Part shown: positions 16,254-23,402 of the stretch, in pieces
Numbering within the stretch: the stretch's first letter is position 1
Layout of the letters: each line of letters opens with the position of its first letter
From: Pseudomonas lurida
GTDB taxonomy: Bacteria; Pseudomonadota; Gammaproteobacteria; Pseudomonadales; Pseudomonadaceae
DNA length: 64,000 nt
Assembly (NCBI RefSeq): GCF_013522705.1
Contig: NZ_JAAMRE010000032.1
Span: forward strand, 22,000 to 85,999
Direction: 5' to 3'
The notes under the pieces: generated by a model
Told to the model about the DNA's origin: nothing
The model's database searches: none
The model's input: only the letters and a program-made list of their open reading frames with translations
Position numbers and translations under genes: made by a program

Positions 16254-16772
16254 GTGACAACCATCAAGTTCAGTTACAGGGATGCAAAGGGTGATTTGAG
16301 TCATCGCGAGCTGATCCAGTGGTCAGAGAACTCGCTCTACATTCAGGGGAGATCTGCTGCTGACTCATTCCCTAAAACCTTCAGGAAAGACCGCATAGTT
16401 GAAGTCTACTTTGGTTCGGAGCTGTTGCTGAATGACGCCGCACCACCTGCTCCAGAGCTGCTGCAAAAAACACGACCCTCGGCCAAAGCTGTGTGGGCTG
16501 CTACTTCCCAGCATCCATCGCCAAAGGCAACGCTTGGCGGTATTAACCAAATTCTTTTCACGGGCTTTGCGGCGGTATACCGAGCCGAGCTTGAGCAAAA
16601 AGCATTAGATTCAGGATTCAAAGTGATGAGTACACCTGGTAAAACGCTGACCTTTCTCTGCTATGGCGATAACGCTGGACCTACTAAGGTTGCGAAAGCC
16701 CAGGAGGCCGGGGCCTTCATCATTGATGCTGAGCAGTTTCTGACTTTGATAATGACCGGCGAGATGTCTTAG
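16254..16772 (+). CDS. BRCT-domain protein
   Basis: 172 residues from a GTG start. The C-terminal half (residues 98-168, ILFTGFAAVYRAELEQKAL through FLCYGDNAGPTKVAKAQEAG) is a clear single BRCT domain like that at the end of NAD-dependent DNA ligase. The N-terminal 60 residues (IKFSYRDAKGDLSHREL) form a WYL/SH3-like beta region. BRCT modules bind DNA ends or phosphoproteins. Similar small BRCT proteins occur in prophages without a known job. Confidence 0.8.
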   Translation: MTTIKFSYRDAKGDLSHRELIQWSENSLYIQGRSAADSFPKTFRKDRIVEVYFGSELLLNDAAPPAPELLQKTRPSAKAVWAATSQHPSPKATLGGINQILFTGFAAVYRAELEQKALDSGFKVMSTPGKTLTFLCYGDNAGPTKVAKAQEAGAFIIDAEQFLTLIMTGEMS

Positions 16773-16934
16773 CGGGAGCGGGCATGGCGTGACGGAATGT
16801 TGTAGCAGGTTGTGCGGATAGGTTGAAAGCGGGAAGGTTCGTTCGACTAGCGAGTACTTAGCATCGGCAAGCAGGAAACGCTTGGACGCTATATCAAGCG
16901 CACATGCACACCACATAAAACCGTTTTAAATCAG

Positions 16935-17855
16935 ATGGATATGAGAAAAATGGCTAATTTGCCCACCAGCCCTAAATCACAGATGCCTTTAGCAATTGAT
17001 GCTCAGATTGAGATCGATGGCATTGGTATGGGCGTACTTTCGGATGGTACGCCTTTTCTAACTGCGCGCGGTCTGGCCCGATTATGTGGCATTCAGCACA
17101 CGTCGATCTTGGATATTGCAAACGACTGGGCATCGAATAGGCCGGCAATTACCAAAATTCACTCGCTGCTTCAAACACATGGGCTGACCTATGAGGAGCC
17201 TTACACAACGGTTGTTGACAAAGGCACGATGTCACATGCGTACCCAGATGGCGTCTGCTTGGCGATCTTAGAATATTACGCATTTGAAGCAGGAATAAAT
17301 CGTAAAGACGAAGCACTGATGAACTTCAGGCTTCTTGCTGGTAAAGCTCTTCGAGACTTCATTTACACGCAGGTCGGATACGATCCAGAGAACCACGTTC
17401 CCACTCAGTGGAAGCAGTTCCACGATAGGATGTCTCTGGTCTACAACGCGGTACCAGCGGGTTACTTTGGGGTGTTCAAAGAAATCGCTGATATGGTCGT
17501 CCATCTTGGGCAGAGCGGAATTCATATTGATAGCACCTTTGTTCCTGACGGTAGCGTGGGAATACATTGGGCAAAGCATTGGAAGACCGCTGAGTTAGAA
17601 AACGTTTACAGCCCACGAATCAAATACGAACACAACTACCCAGATTATTTCCCGCAAGCCCTGTCGAACCCTCAAGAGTCAAACTGCTATCCAGAGTCCG
17701 CCCTGGGGGAGTTTCGGAGGTGGTTCCGTGAGGTATACATAGGCGCTGGCAAGTTTGAGGCGTACCTGACAACGAAGGTCAAAGCCAAGGCTCTGCCGAT
17801 ATCTGTAGCTCAGTTAGCCATTTCTTCGTACGCAAATCAGCAGCTTCTCAAGTAA
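16935..17855 (+). CDS. Prophage protein with KilA-N/BRO-like N-terminus
   Basis: A 306-residue soluble protein. Residues about 25-60 (GMGVLSDGTPFLTARGLARL) resemble the start of KilA-N/BRO-N DNA-binding domains. A conserved-looking C-terminal half follows, with YFGVFKEIADMVVHL and PDYFPQALSNPQES. This layout recalls a family of prophage proteins that includes the abortive-infection protein BstA, but I cannot confirm that by alignment. It stands alone between the BRCT gene and the toxin-antitoxin pair and is followed by a terminator. Antirepressor is the main alternative. Confidence 0.5.
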   Translation: MDMRKMANLPTSPKSQMPLAIDAQIEIDGIGMGVLSDGTPFLTARGLARLCGIQHTSILDIANDWASNRPAITKIHSLLQTHGLTYEEPYTTVVDKGTMSHAYPDGVCLAILEYYAFEAGINRKDEALMNFRLLAGKALRDFIYTQVGYDPENHVPTQWKQFHDRMSLVYNAVPAGYFGVFKEIADMVVHLGQSGIHIDSTFVPDGSVGIHWAKHWKTAELENVYSPRIKYEHNYPDYFPQALSNPQESNCYPESALGEFRRWFREVYIGAGKFEAYLTTKVKAKALPISVAQLAISSYANQQLLK

Positions 17856-17882
17856 TAGGCTTTTTCGCTGTATAGAGCTCGG

Positions 17883-17905
17883 CCCGGCCTCGCGCCGGGT
17901 TTCTT
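17883..17905. terminator. Terminator after the KilA-N-like gene
   Basis: CCCGGC and GCCGGG form a 6-bp GC stem around CTCGC, followed by TTTCTTG. It separates the plus-strand gene from the convergent toxin gene. Confidence 0.65.
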
Positions 17906-17913
17906 GTCTCTGC

Positions 17914-18201
17914 CTACCGCTTCCCCGCCTGCTGATACACAGAGCTTCGCTCGCGTTTGCCGACAGCCAGCACCAGGATGACAATTCGCTCGTCCTCAAC
18001 GCGGTACACAAGTCGGTAGCCGGCGCCGCGCAATTTGATCTTGTAGCAGTCCTTCATGCCATGAAGCGCATCGCCTGGCACTCGCGGGCCGGACTGCCGC
18101 TCCTGGAGCTTTTTCAGAAACTGGAGGCGTATTGTTCCGTCGAGTTTACGCAACTCCTTCAGTGCCTTCGGATCCCACTCAACCTCGTACTCAGCGGCCA
18201 T
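17914..18201 (-). CDS. RelE/StbE-family toxin
   Basis: A 95-residue type II toxin starting MAAEYEVEWDPKALKELRKL. The core GMKDCYKIKLRGAGYRLVYR followed by VILVLAVGKRERSSVY shows the conserved Arg/Tyr residues of ribosome-dependent mRNA interferases. The start at 18201 overlaps the antitoxin stop by 11 bp (ATGGCCGCTGA); the longer frame to 18228 is inside the antitoxin. The usual antitoxin-toxin order is kept, so it should be neutralised and co-repressed with its partner. Confidence 0.9.
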   Translation of the reverse strand: MAAEYEVEWDPKALKELRKLDGTIRLQFLKKLQERQSGPRVPGDALHGMKDCYKIKLRGAGYRLVYRVEDERIVILVLAVGKRERSSVYQQAGKR

Positions 18202-18478
18202 TGGCGATATCTGCCTCTGCCTCGCCAATCAGATCGTCCAGAGATACCCGAACAGGTGTTTCTTTAGCATCGAGCCGAGCCTTGACCAGTTGGACCAGCT
18301 CCAGTTCGTCCAGGCGCTCAACCATCGCCTCGTAGACGTTTGCTGGAACCATGTAGCCCATAACGCGGTTGTGGTTCAGCACAGCCACAGGCATGCCGTT
18401 GGCGCCGCTCAAGACGGAGGAGGGGTTCTTCTTGAGTTCAGATACGCTGACGGCCACATCAGCCAGAATATTTTGCAT
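18191..18478 (-). CDS. Phd/YefM (StbD)-family antitoxin
   Basis: A 95-residue partner of the RelE-like toxin. The N-terminal Phd fold (VAVSVSELKKNPSSVLSGAN, then PVAVLNHNRVMGYMVP) binds operator DNA as a dimer. The acidic C-terminal tail (DDLIGEAEADIANGR) should wrap the toxin. The ATG at 18478 has a GGAGTC upstream; the longer frame to 18532 is rejected. The pair stabilises mobile elements and plasmids. Confidence 0.9.
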   Translation of the reverse strand: MQNILADVAVSVSELKKNPSSVLSGANGMPVAVLNHNRVMGYMVPANVYEAMVERLDELELVQLVKARLDAKETPVRVSLDDLIGEAEADIANGR

Positions 18479-18547
18479 AGATAAGACTCCTAGATAGGTC
18501 TTTATTCTGGTCTTTTTGTCATGGTGTGGCAAGCGCCTGCTATGTGC

Positions 18548-18913
18548 TCAGTACATGCTCGGGCACTTGTAGAGGCTAATCGCTGAGCTGTCTAGGCTGG
18601 TGCTACCGACTATATATAGCGTTTGAATGTTGGCCTTCTGTGCAATAAAGCCTTCACAGGAGTAGCTGCACATCATGATCCTGGCAGTGAAGCAAATGTT
18701 CTGCAGCCTCAGCTTGTACAGGTCTTGAGGCCAAGTCATGCAGTCGTAATCACCGCCAATGGGGCAGGTGACTCTCTCAAGTCCGCCAGAGGTCAAGACT
18801 GTTGACCCTGCCAGGTTATCAATATCTTCATATCCCCACGCCGCCTGGCTCAGCCCAGCAATGATCAGCGGCAAATGAAAAAGAAGCGCGATCTGTTTGC
18901 TGAGCTGATGCAA
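18548..18913 (-). CDS. Small exported cysteine-containing protein, start uncertain
   Basis: About 121 residues if started at the TTG at 18913, which supplies a signal peptide (HQLSKQIALLFHLPLIIAGL, then SQAAWG). The mature part, beginning YEDIDNLAGSTVLTSGG, has six cysteines and looks secreted. A later TTG at 18874 would abut the ATG of the divergent HTH gene. No ATG or clear ribosome site exists. The coding-like mature sequence, rather than the start, supports the gene. No family named. Confidence 0.42.
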   Translation of the reverse strand: MHQLSKQIALLFHLPLIIAGLSQAAWGYEDIDNLAGSTVLTSGGLERVTCPIGGDYDCMTWPQDLYKLRLQNICFTARIMMCSYSCEGFIAQKANIQTLYIVGSTSLDSSAISLYKCPSMY

Positions 18914-19192
18914 GGCGTAAACGAGATGGGCGAGCACCGGCAAGGGAAGATCACACTTCGACAGTACGAAGTTGAGGCTCTTGCGCCTCCAGAGGTGACG
19001 GCTGCTGAGATCGTTTCCATCCGTGAGAACCTTCACATGTCGCAGCCGGTTTTCGCCCGGCAAATCAGGACTAGCCCTGACACGCTGAAGAACTGGGAGC
19101 AATCGAAGTCAAAGCCAAATGCCCAGGCGGCGCTGCTGATTAAGTTGGTTCAGCGCTTCCCTGACATGGTTGAGCGACTCAACGCCGTTTGA
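18875..19192 (+). CDS. HigA/NadS-like HTH antitoxin-type regulator without visible toxin
   Basis: A 105-residue protein with a C-terminal XRE-type HTH (EIVSIRENLHMSQPVFARQI, then SPDTLKNWEQSKSKPNAQAA). Such proteins normally sit just downstream of a RelE/HigB-type toxin gene and repress the pair. Here the sequence upstream is occupied by the exported-protein gene on the other strand, so the toxin seems to be missing. It may now act as a stand-alone regulator or an anti-addiction factor. A terminator follows. Confidence 0.82.
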   Translation: MKKKRDLFAELMQGVNEMGEHRQGKITLRQYEVEALAPPEVTAAEIVSIRENLHMSQPVFARQIRTSPDTLKNWEQSKSKPNAQAALLIKLVQRFPDMVERLNAV

Positions 19193-19210
19193 AACGATGA
19201 TTACCTTGAA

Positions 19211-19236
19211 GCCCGGCCAAGTGCCGGGCTTTCTGC
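19211..19236. terminator. Terminator between convergent HTH and repressor genes
   Basis: GCCCGGC (19211-19217) and GCCGGGC (19223-19229) form a 7-bp stem with a CAAGT loop and TTTCT after it. It lies in the 51-bp gap between the two convergent stops. Confidence 0.75.
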
Positions 19237-19243
19237 ATCCGGC

Positions 19244-19669
19244 TCAAGGCTTTTCAGCGTTGGCCTTCTCAAGCAGGGCGGCTATGCCCTCAAGCAGAAC
19301 CAAGTCCGACTCCTTGAGTCTTCCCTTCGCCGCAGCCCTGGCGAGTTTCTCGATAACCGCAACTGCCCGCGGCGTGGCCTTGTCCTGAAGGGCCTGGTAA
19401 GCAGACGCCGCCTCTCGCACCACATCCTGACGACTGTACTCACCCTCGATCAACGCCGGCCCGTGCCCATTCGGGTTGACCAGCACACCAGGCGTGAGCC
19501 CGATTTTCTGCTCGAGGTTGAGCGCTGCCTTCTCGCCTAGGGAGCGATGCCCATTGAGGATCTGTGACAAATACGAAGCGTCCAGATCGTGCTGGTCGGC
19601 GAAGTCTTTCTGACTGAGTGGGCCGATGACGCGCCGCAGCGCGTCGACCCGAAGAGTTTTGATATCCAT
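19244..19669 (-). CDS. CI/Cro-type phage repressor-like protein
   Basis: A 141-residue protein with an N-terminal HTH (GPLSQKDFADQHDLDASYLS, then QILNGHRSLGEKAA) and a helical C-terminus (TPRAVAVIEKLARAAAKGRL). It lacks a peptidase S24 domain, so it would not be cleaved after DNA damage. It is divergent from a decayed Cro-like gene, the usual lysis/lysogeny arrangement. The intergenic region carries two TTAGCAAA words that it may bind. Confidence 0.8.
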   Translation of the reverse strand: MDIKTLRVDALRRVIGPLSQKDFADQHDLDASYLSQILNGHRSLGEKAALNLEQKIGLTPGVLVNPNGHGPALIEGEYSRQDVVREAASAYQALQDKATPRAVAVIEKLARAAAKGRLKESDLVLLEGIAALLEKANAEKP

Positions 19670-19687
19670 AGGCGATAGTGTCCCTGC

Positions 19688-19737
19688 GTTAGCAAACAGT
19701 AAATTATAAAATGCTATTTCTATCTAAATTAGCAAAA
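19688..19737. promoter_or_regulatory. Divergent promoter region with paired TTAGCAAA operators
   Basis: GTTAGCAAA at 19688-19696 and ATTAGCAAA at 19728-19736 lie exactly 40 bp apart, about four helical turns, between the repressor gene and the Cro-like remnant. The intervening sequence is very AT-rich and could hold overlapping promoters. Confidence 0.6.
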
Positions 19738-19766
19738 TGTAATCTTAGCTTCTTTCGGAGACTAAC

Positions 19767-20173
19767 ATGACGCTACTCGAACTCATCCGGTCCCTCGACA
19801 CACCTTTCGGTGGAGTCGGTGGCCAAGCGCAGCGGCACCAGCGCCGGGAACTTTAAACAGATCGCCCATGGCTTTCGCCGGGCAGGCCCAGACCTCGCCA
19901 TCAATCTTGAGCGGGAGTCGAGCAGGGCGGTTACCTGTGAAGAGTTCCTGTCCGAACGACGAATCGCACCGCCCAAACCTGGAGCAATTTCTCCACATTC
20001 TGGTGCACAGCAAGAACGTTGAACCGCTGGATCACCTGGTCAACACATTGGGCTACCCGGCACTTTCCTGCACACAGATGGCGCCTCTGCTGAGCCATTT
20101 GGTAGCACATTCGATCTTCAATCAATCCGGCCATGACGATGGCATTTCCATACTGCGTGCCAAATCAAACACT
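19767..20173 (+). pseudogene. Decayed Cro-like regulator and remnant
   Basis: From the ATG at 19767 the frame reads MTLLELIRSLDTPF. The expected continuation (VAKRSGTSAGNFKQIAHGFR, then DLAINLERESSRAVTCEEF) is in another frame from about 19807, consistent with one extra T in CCTTTCGG. The pattern is that of YdaS/Cro-like phage proteins. A second shift near 19950 leads to a third frame running to 20173 with no recognised domain. Two frame breaks suggest a dead gene. It sits opposite the repressor, where cro is expected. Confidence 0.6.
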
Positions 20174-20213
20174 TAAGCAGTGCCCATCGCACCTGGCACA
20201 CATTCTGCTCTGT

Positions 20214-20239
20214 TTGTATTCGTGGATAATTGGATACAA
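20214..20239. promoter_or_regulatory. Inverted repeat upstream of the GntR gene
   Basis: TTGTATTC (20214-20221) and GGATACAA (20232-20239) form an imperfect dyad with a 10-bp spacer ending 20 bp before the regulator ATG. Its form resembles operators of FadR-type GntR proteins, so autoregulation is likely. Confidence 0.5.
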
Positions 20240-20259
20240 AAAGTCAAAAGGTGCTGCCA

Positions 20260-20928
20260 ATGCAATTTGCTCCCGTTTACAGTGATCGTCAGCCGCTGAC
20301 TGCCGAGGAGGAGGCCTATAACTTCCTGCTCGATGCGATCTGCGGCGGACGCTATCGCAAAGGTGATCGGTTGATTGCCGAGGACATTGCCAGCGAGATC
20401 GGCATGAGCCGCATGCCGGTGCGCGAGGCGTTTCGCCGTCTGGATGCTCAAGGCCTGGTGACCTTGCGTCCCAACCGCGGTGCGATCGTCAGTGGCCTGG
20501 ACATTGACGAGTTGCACGAGGTTTTCGAAATGCGCAGTGCCCTCGAAGGCCTCGCGGTGCGTGTGGCGGTCGGGCGCATCGGCGAGCGTCAATTGGCGGC
20601 GCTGGAGCGTCTGCTGGATGAAATGGATGACTACCGCGATGAAAGCGCCGAGTGGGTCATCCGACATCGCGCCTTCCACGAGTACTTGTGCAGCCTCAGC
20701 GGCCGGCCGCGGTTGATGAAGCAGATTTCGGCGTTGTATTCCCTGGTCGAAGCGCCAATGCGGTTGTGGCTGCAGCACGGTGAAAAGCCCCTCAGCGCGC
20801 GCCAGGAGCACTCAGTGATCCTGGAAGCGATCCGTGCCGGCGATGCGGCCCGCGCTGAGGCGGTGGTGCGTGAGCACATCGAAGGCACTGTGCCGGCGCT
20901 GATCCAATTCCTGCAAACAGAACAATAA
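20260..20928 (+). CDS. GntR-family (FCD/FadR type) regulator
   Basis: A 222-residue regulator. The N-terminal winged helix (EEEAYNFLLDAICGGRYRKG, then MSRMPVREAFRRLDAQGLV) is followed by an all-helical FCD ligand domain with the metal-binding Asp/His pattern (FEMRSALEG, HRAFHEYL, HSVILEAI). I took the ATG at 20260; earlier GTG/TTG codons lie inside the operator-like repeat. It precedes the ABC importer genes on the same strand and probably controls them in response to their substrate. Confidence 0.88.
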   Translation: MQFAPVYSDRQPLTAEEEAYNFLLDAICGGRYRKGDRLIAEDIASEIGMSRMPVREAFRRLDAQGLVTLRPNRGAIVSGLDIDELHEVFEMRSALEGLAVRVAVGRIGERQLAALERLLDEMDDYRDESAEWVIRHRAFHEYLCSLSGRPRLMKQISALYSLVEAPMRLWLQHGEKPLSARQEHSVILEAIRAGDAARAEAVVREHIEGTVPALIQFLQTEQ

Positions 20929-20989
20929 GATCCATTGTGTTTTGACGTTGAGTCCTGCCCCGTTTTTCAACGAACTGGAGTGTCTGGTC

Positions 20990-21796
20990 ATGCATAAACA
21001 CCGCGCCTTGCTGGTGGCTGTCTCCCTCGGTCTGTGCACGCAATGGGCCGTCGCCGCGCCCCAAGTGCCGGAGCGCTTGCGCAACGTCGATAAACTCACT
21101 TATTGCTCGGGGATGGATTCCCCGCCGCTGGTGTCCTTCGATGAATCCCAGAAACCGCGTGGCCTCACCGTCGACCTGGGCCTGGAAATCGCCAAGCGCC
21201 TGGGCGACAAGCAGGTGCAATGGAAGGTGATTCCGTTCTCCGGGCTGGTGCCGGCGTTACTCGCCCAGCAATGCGACATGATCGTCGACCAGCTGTTCGA
21301 CAAACCCGAGCGGCGGCAAGTGATCGACATCGTCAACTACATGTACTCCAGCCAGTCGGTGGTGGTGCCCAAGGGCAACCCCAAGGGCATCAAGACCCTG
21401 GATGAGCTGTCCGGCCACAAGGTCGCGGTGCTTAACGGCTCCACCATCAAGACCCTGCTGGACACGCAGAACGACAGCCTGGCCAAGGCCGGCAAGCCGC
21501 CGATGAAACTGGTGGTCTACAACACCGACACCGATGCCTTCCAGGCCCTGCGCATCAGCCAGGTCGACGCTTACGGCACCACCGTGGAAACCGCCGGTTA
21601 TTACGCAGCGATGGCGCCGGACCTGTTCCAGGAGGGCGTGCCCGCGTTCAGTCGCATCCTCACGGGCCTGGGCATGCGCAAGGATGACCCGCAACTGACG
21701 GCGGCCGTGCAGCAGGTGATCAGCGACATGCGCAGCGATGGCAGCTATGCGCAGTTGCTGAATAAATGGCATGTCAGCAGCGACACACTCGACTGA
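20990..21796 (+). CDS. Amino acid ABC transporter, periplasmic binding protein
   Basis: 268 residues with a signal peptide (MHKHRALLVAVSLGLCTQWA, then VAA) and a family 3 solute-binding fold (LTYCSGMDSPPLVSFDESQK, GLTVDLGLEIAKRLG, then VVVPKGNPKGIKTLDELSGH). It should capture a polar amino acid or derivative and deliver it to the permease encoded next. GGAG precedes the ATG by 10 bases. Substrate is not readable from sequence; the neighbouring gamma-glutamyltransferase hints at a glutamyl compound or its products. Confidence 0.88.
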   Translation: MHKHRALLVAVSLGLCTQWAVAAPQVPERLRNVDKLTYCSGMDSPPLVSFDESQKPRGLTVDLGLEIAKRLGDKQVQWKVIPFSGLVPALLAQQCDMIVDQLFDKPERRQVIDIVNYMYSSQSVVVPKGNPKGIKTLDELSGHKVAVLNGSTIKTLLDTQNDSLAKAGKPPMKLVVYNTDTDAFQALRISQVDAYGTTVETAGYYAAMAPDLFQEGVPAFSRILTGLGMRKDDPQLTAAVQQVISDMRSDGSYAQLLNKWHVSSDTLD

Positions 21797-21807
21797 GGTC
21801 CGGCGCG

Positions 21808-22584
21808 ATGAACTTCAATTGGGATGTGTTCTGGCAGTACCTGTTACAGCCCAGCGGGGTGTACCTCACCGGGCTCTGGCTGACTTGCCTGATCAGTGTG
21901 CTGGCGATGCTGCTGGGCTGTGTGCTTGGCCTGGCGGCGGCGCTGCTGCGCCTGTCGAAAAACCCGCTGCTGCACCTGCCGGTGCGCTTTTACGTGTGGC
22001 TGATGCGCGGCACGCCGTTGCTGGTGCAGATCGTGTTTCTCTACACCGCGCTGGCGGCCGGCGGGATTTTCCGTTTTGAGGACATCGAGCTGTTCGGCCT
22101 GGTAGTGCCCGGCAATATCCAGGCGGCGATCATTGCCCTGGGCCTGAACGAAGGCGCGTATATGGCCGAGATCATTCGCGCCGGCATCGGCGCGGTCGAC
22201 AAAGGTCAGTACGAAGCCGGACGTTCCCTGGGCATGGGTTTCGCCAAGTTGATGCGGCGCATCGTGCTGCCCCAGGCGTTTCGCGTGATCGTGCCGCCGC
22301 TGGGCAACGAGTTCAACGTGATGCTCAAGAACACCACCCTGGTCAGCGTGATCGGTGTGCAGGAACTGCTGCTCAGCACCCAGATGATCACCTCGGCGAC
22401 CTTTCGCGTATTTGAGCTGTACCTGGTGGTCGCGTTGTACTTCCTGACGCTGACCACGCTGTGGGGCTTTTTTCAGCGCTGGCTTGAAGTCCGCTTCAGC
22501 CAGTCCGACCGGCCATCGGCGCCCCCGCCGGCCGCCGGCCGCATGTTCGGTCGCAGCACCCTGAAACTGCTGAGGGGACGTTAA
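21808..22584 (+). CDS. Amino acid ABC transporter permease
   Basis: A 258-residue HisMQ-type inner-membrane permease with about five helices and the ATPase-contact EAA loop (EAGRSLGMGFAKLMRRIVLP). The start at 21808 gives MNFNWDVFWQYLL, 11 bp after the binding-protein stop. There is only one permease gene, so it probably forms a homodimer. The ATPase gene follows by 2 bp. Confidence 0.93.
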   Translation: MNFNWDVFWQYLLQPSGVYLTGLWLTCLISVLAMLLGCVLGLAAALLRLSKNPLLHLPVRFYVWLMRGTPLLVQIVFLYTALAAGGIFRFEDIELFGLVVPGNIQAAIIALGLNEGAYMAEIIRAGIGAVDKGQYEAGRSLGMGFAKLMRRIVLPQAFRVIVPPLGNEFNVMLKNTTLVSVIGVQELLLSTQMITSATFRVFELYLVVALYFLTLTTLWGFFQRWLEVRFSQSDRPSAPPPAAGRMFGRSTLKLLRGR

Positions 22585-22586
22585 CC

Positions 22587-23366
22587 ATGGCGCATCAAAG
22601 TGAAGAGTTGATCATCGAAGCGCTGGACATCCACAAATCGTTCGGCGCGTTGCAGATCCTCAAGGGCATCTCCCTGCAAGTGCGGCGCGGCGAAGTGGTG
22701 GTGCTGATCGGCGCCTCCGGTTCCGGCAAGACCACCTTTATCCGCTGCATTAATCTGCTGGAGGACATCCAGGGCGGGCGCATCCGCGTCAACGGCCGCG
22801 CCATGGGTTACCGCGAGCGCAGCGACGGCAGCCTGGTGCGCGATTCGGAGCGCAACATCGCCCGCCAGCGTCGTGACATCGGCATGGTATTCCAGCGCTT
22901 CAACCTGTTCCCCCATATGACCGCGCTGGAAAACATCATCGAGGCGCCGATCCAGGTGCTGGGTACCCCGCGTGCCGAGGCGTTGGAACAGGCGCGCGGT
23001 TTGCTCGCGCGCGTCGGCCTGGCGGACAAGGCCAACCATTACCCGTCGATGCTCTCCGGCGGCCAGCAGCAACGGGTGGCGATCGCCCGTGCGCTGGCGA
23101 TGAAACCCCAGGCGATGCTGTTCGACGAACCCACCAGCGCCCTCGACCCGGAAACCGTCGGCGAAGTGCTGCAGGTGATGAAAGAACTGGCCGAGGAGGG
23201 CATGACCATGGTGGTGGTCACCCACGAAATGGGCTTTGCCCGTGAAGTGGCCGACCGCGTGGTGGTGCTCGACCAGGGCGAGCTCATCGAGCAAGGGCCG
23301 CCGGAACAGATCTTCAGTCATCCCAGCCACCCGCGTACCCGAGCCTTTCTCAGTCGCGTGCTCTGA
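22587..23366 (+). CDS. Amino acid ABC transporter ATP-binding protein
   Basis: A 259-residue GlnQ/HisP-type ATPase. Walker A is GASGSGKTT, the signature is LSGGQQQRVAIARAL, Walker B is AMLFDEPTSALDPE, and the switch histidine is in VVVTHEMGFA. It drives import through the permease encoded just upstream. Full length and intact. Confidence 0.95.
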   Translation: MAHQSEELIIEALDIHKSFGALQILKGISLQVRRGEVVVLIGASGSGKTTFIRCINLLEDIQGGRIRVNGRAMGYRERSDGSLVRDSERNIARQRRDIGMVFQRFNLFPHMTALENIIEAPIQVLGTPRAEALEQARGLLARVGLADKANHYPSMLSGGQQQRVAIARALAMKPQAMLFDEPTSALDPETVGEVLQVMKELAEEGMTMVVVTHEMGFAREVADRVVVLDQGELIEQGPPEQIFSHPSHPRTRAFLSRVL

Positions 23367-23402
23367 GCGCACGCCAATCCCTCTTATTCAAGAGCTTTTG
23401 CC

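Larger units (their letters stand above)
12923..20173. mobile_element. Integrated prophage remnant at tRNA-Pro(GGG)
   Basis: A block that begins right after the tRNA, with an integrase whose 3' end faces it. It contains phage-type regulators (RHH, CI-like, decayed Cro-like), a toxin-antitoxin pair and several small unknowns, and is visibly richer in A/T than the flanks. No capsid, tail, lysis, primase or terminase genes are seen. I could not find a copy of the tRNA 3' end downstream, so the right edge is set only by where host-like coding resumes (GntR gene). It may be a defective prophage or a small integrative element. Confidence 0.75.

Noticed and set aside
20173..20230. Search for an attR copy of the tRNA-Pro 3' end
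   Set aside because: No match longer than a few bases to GTTCGAATCACTCC was seen near the presumed right border.
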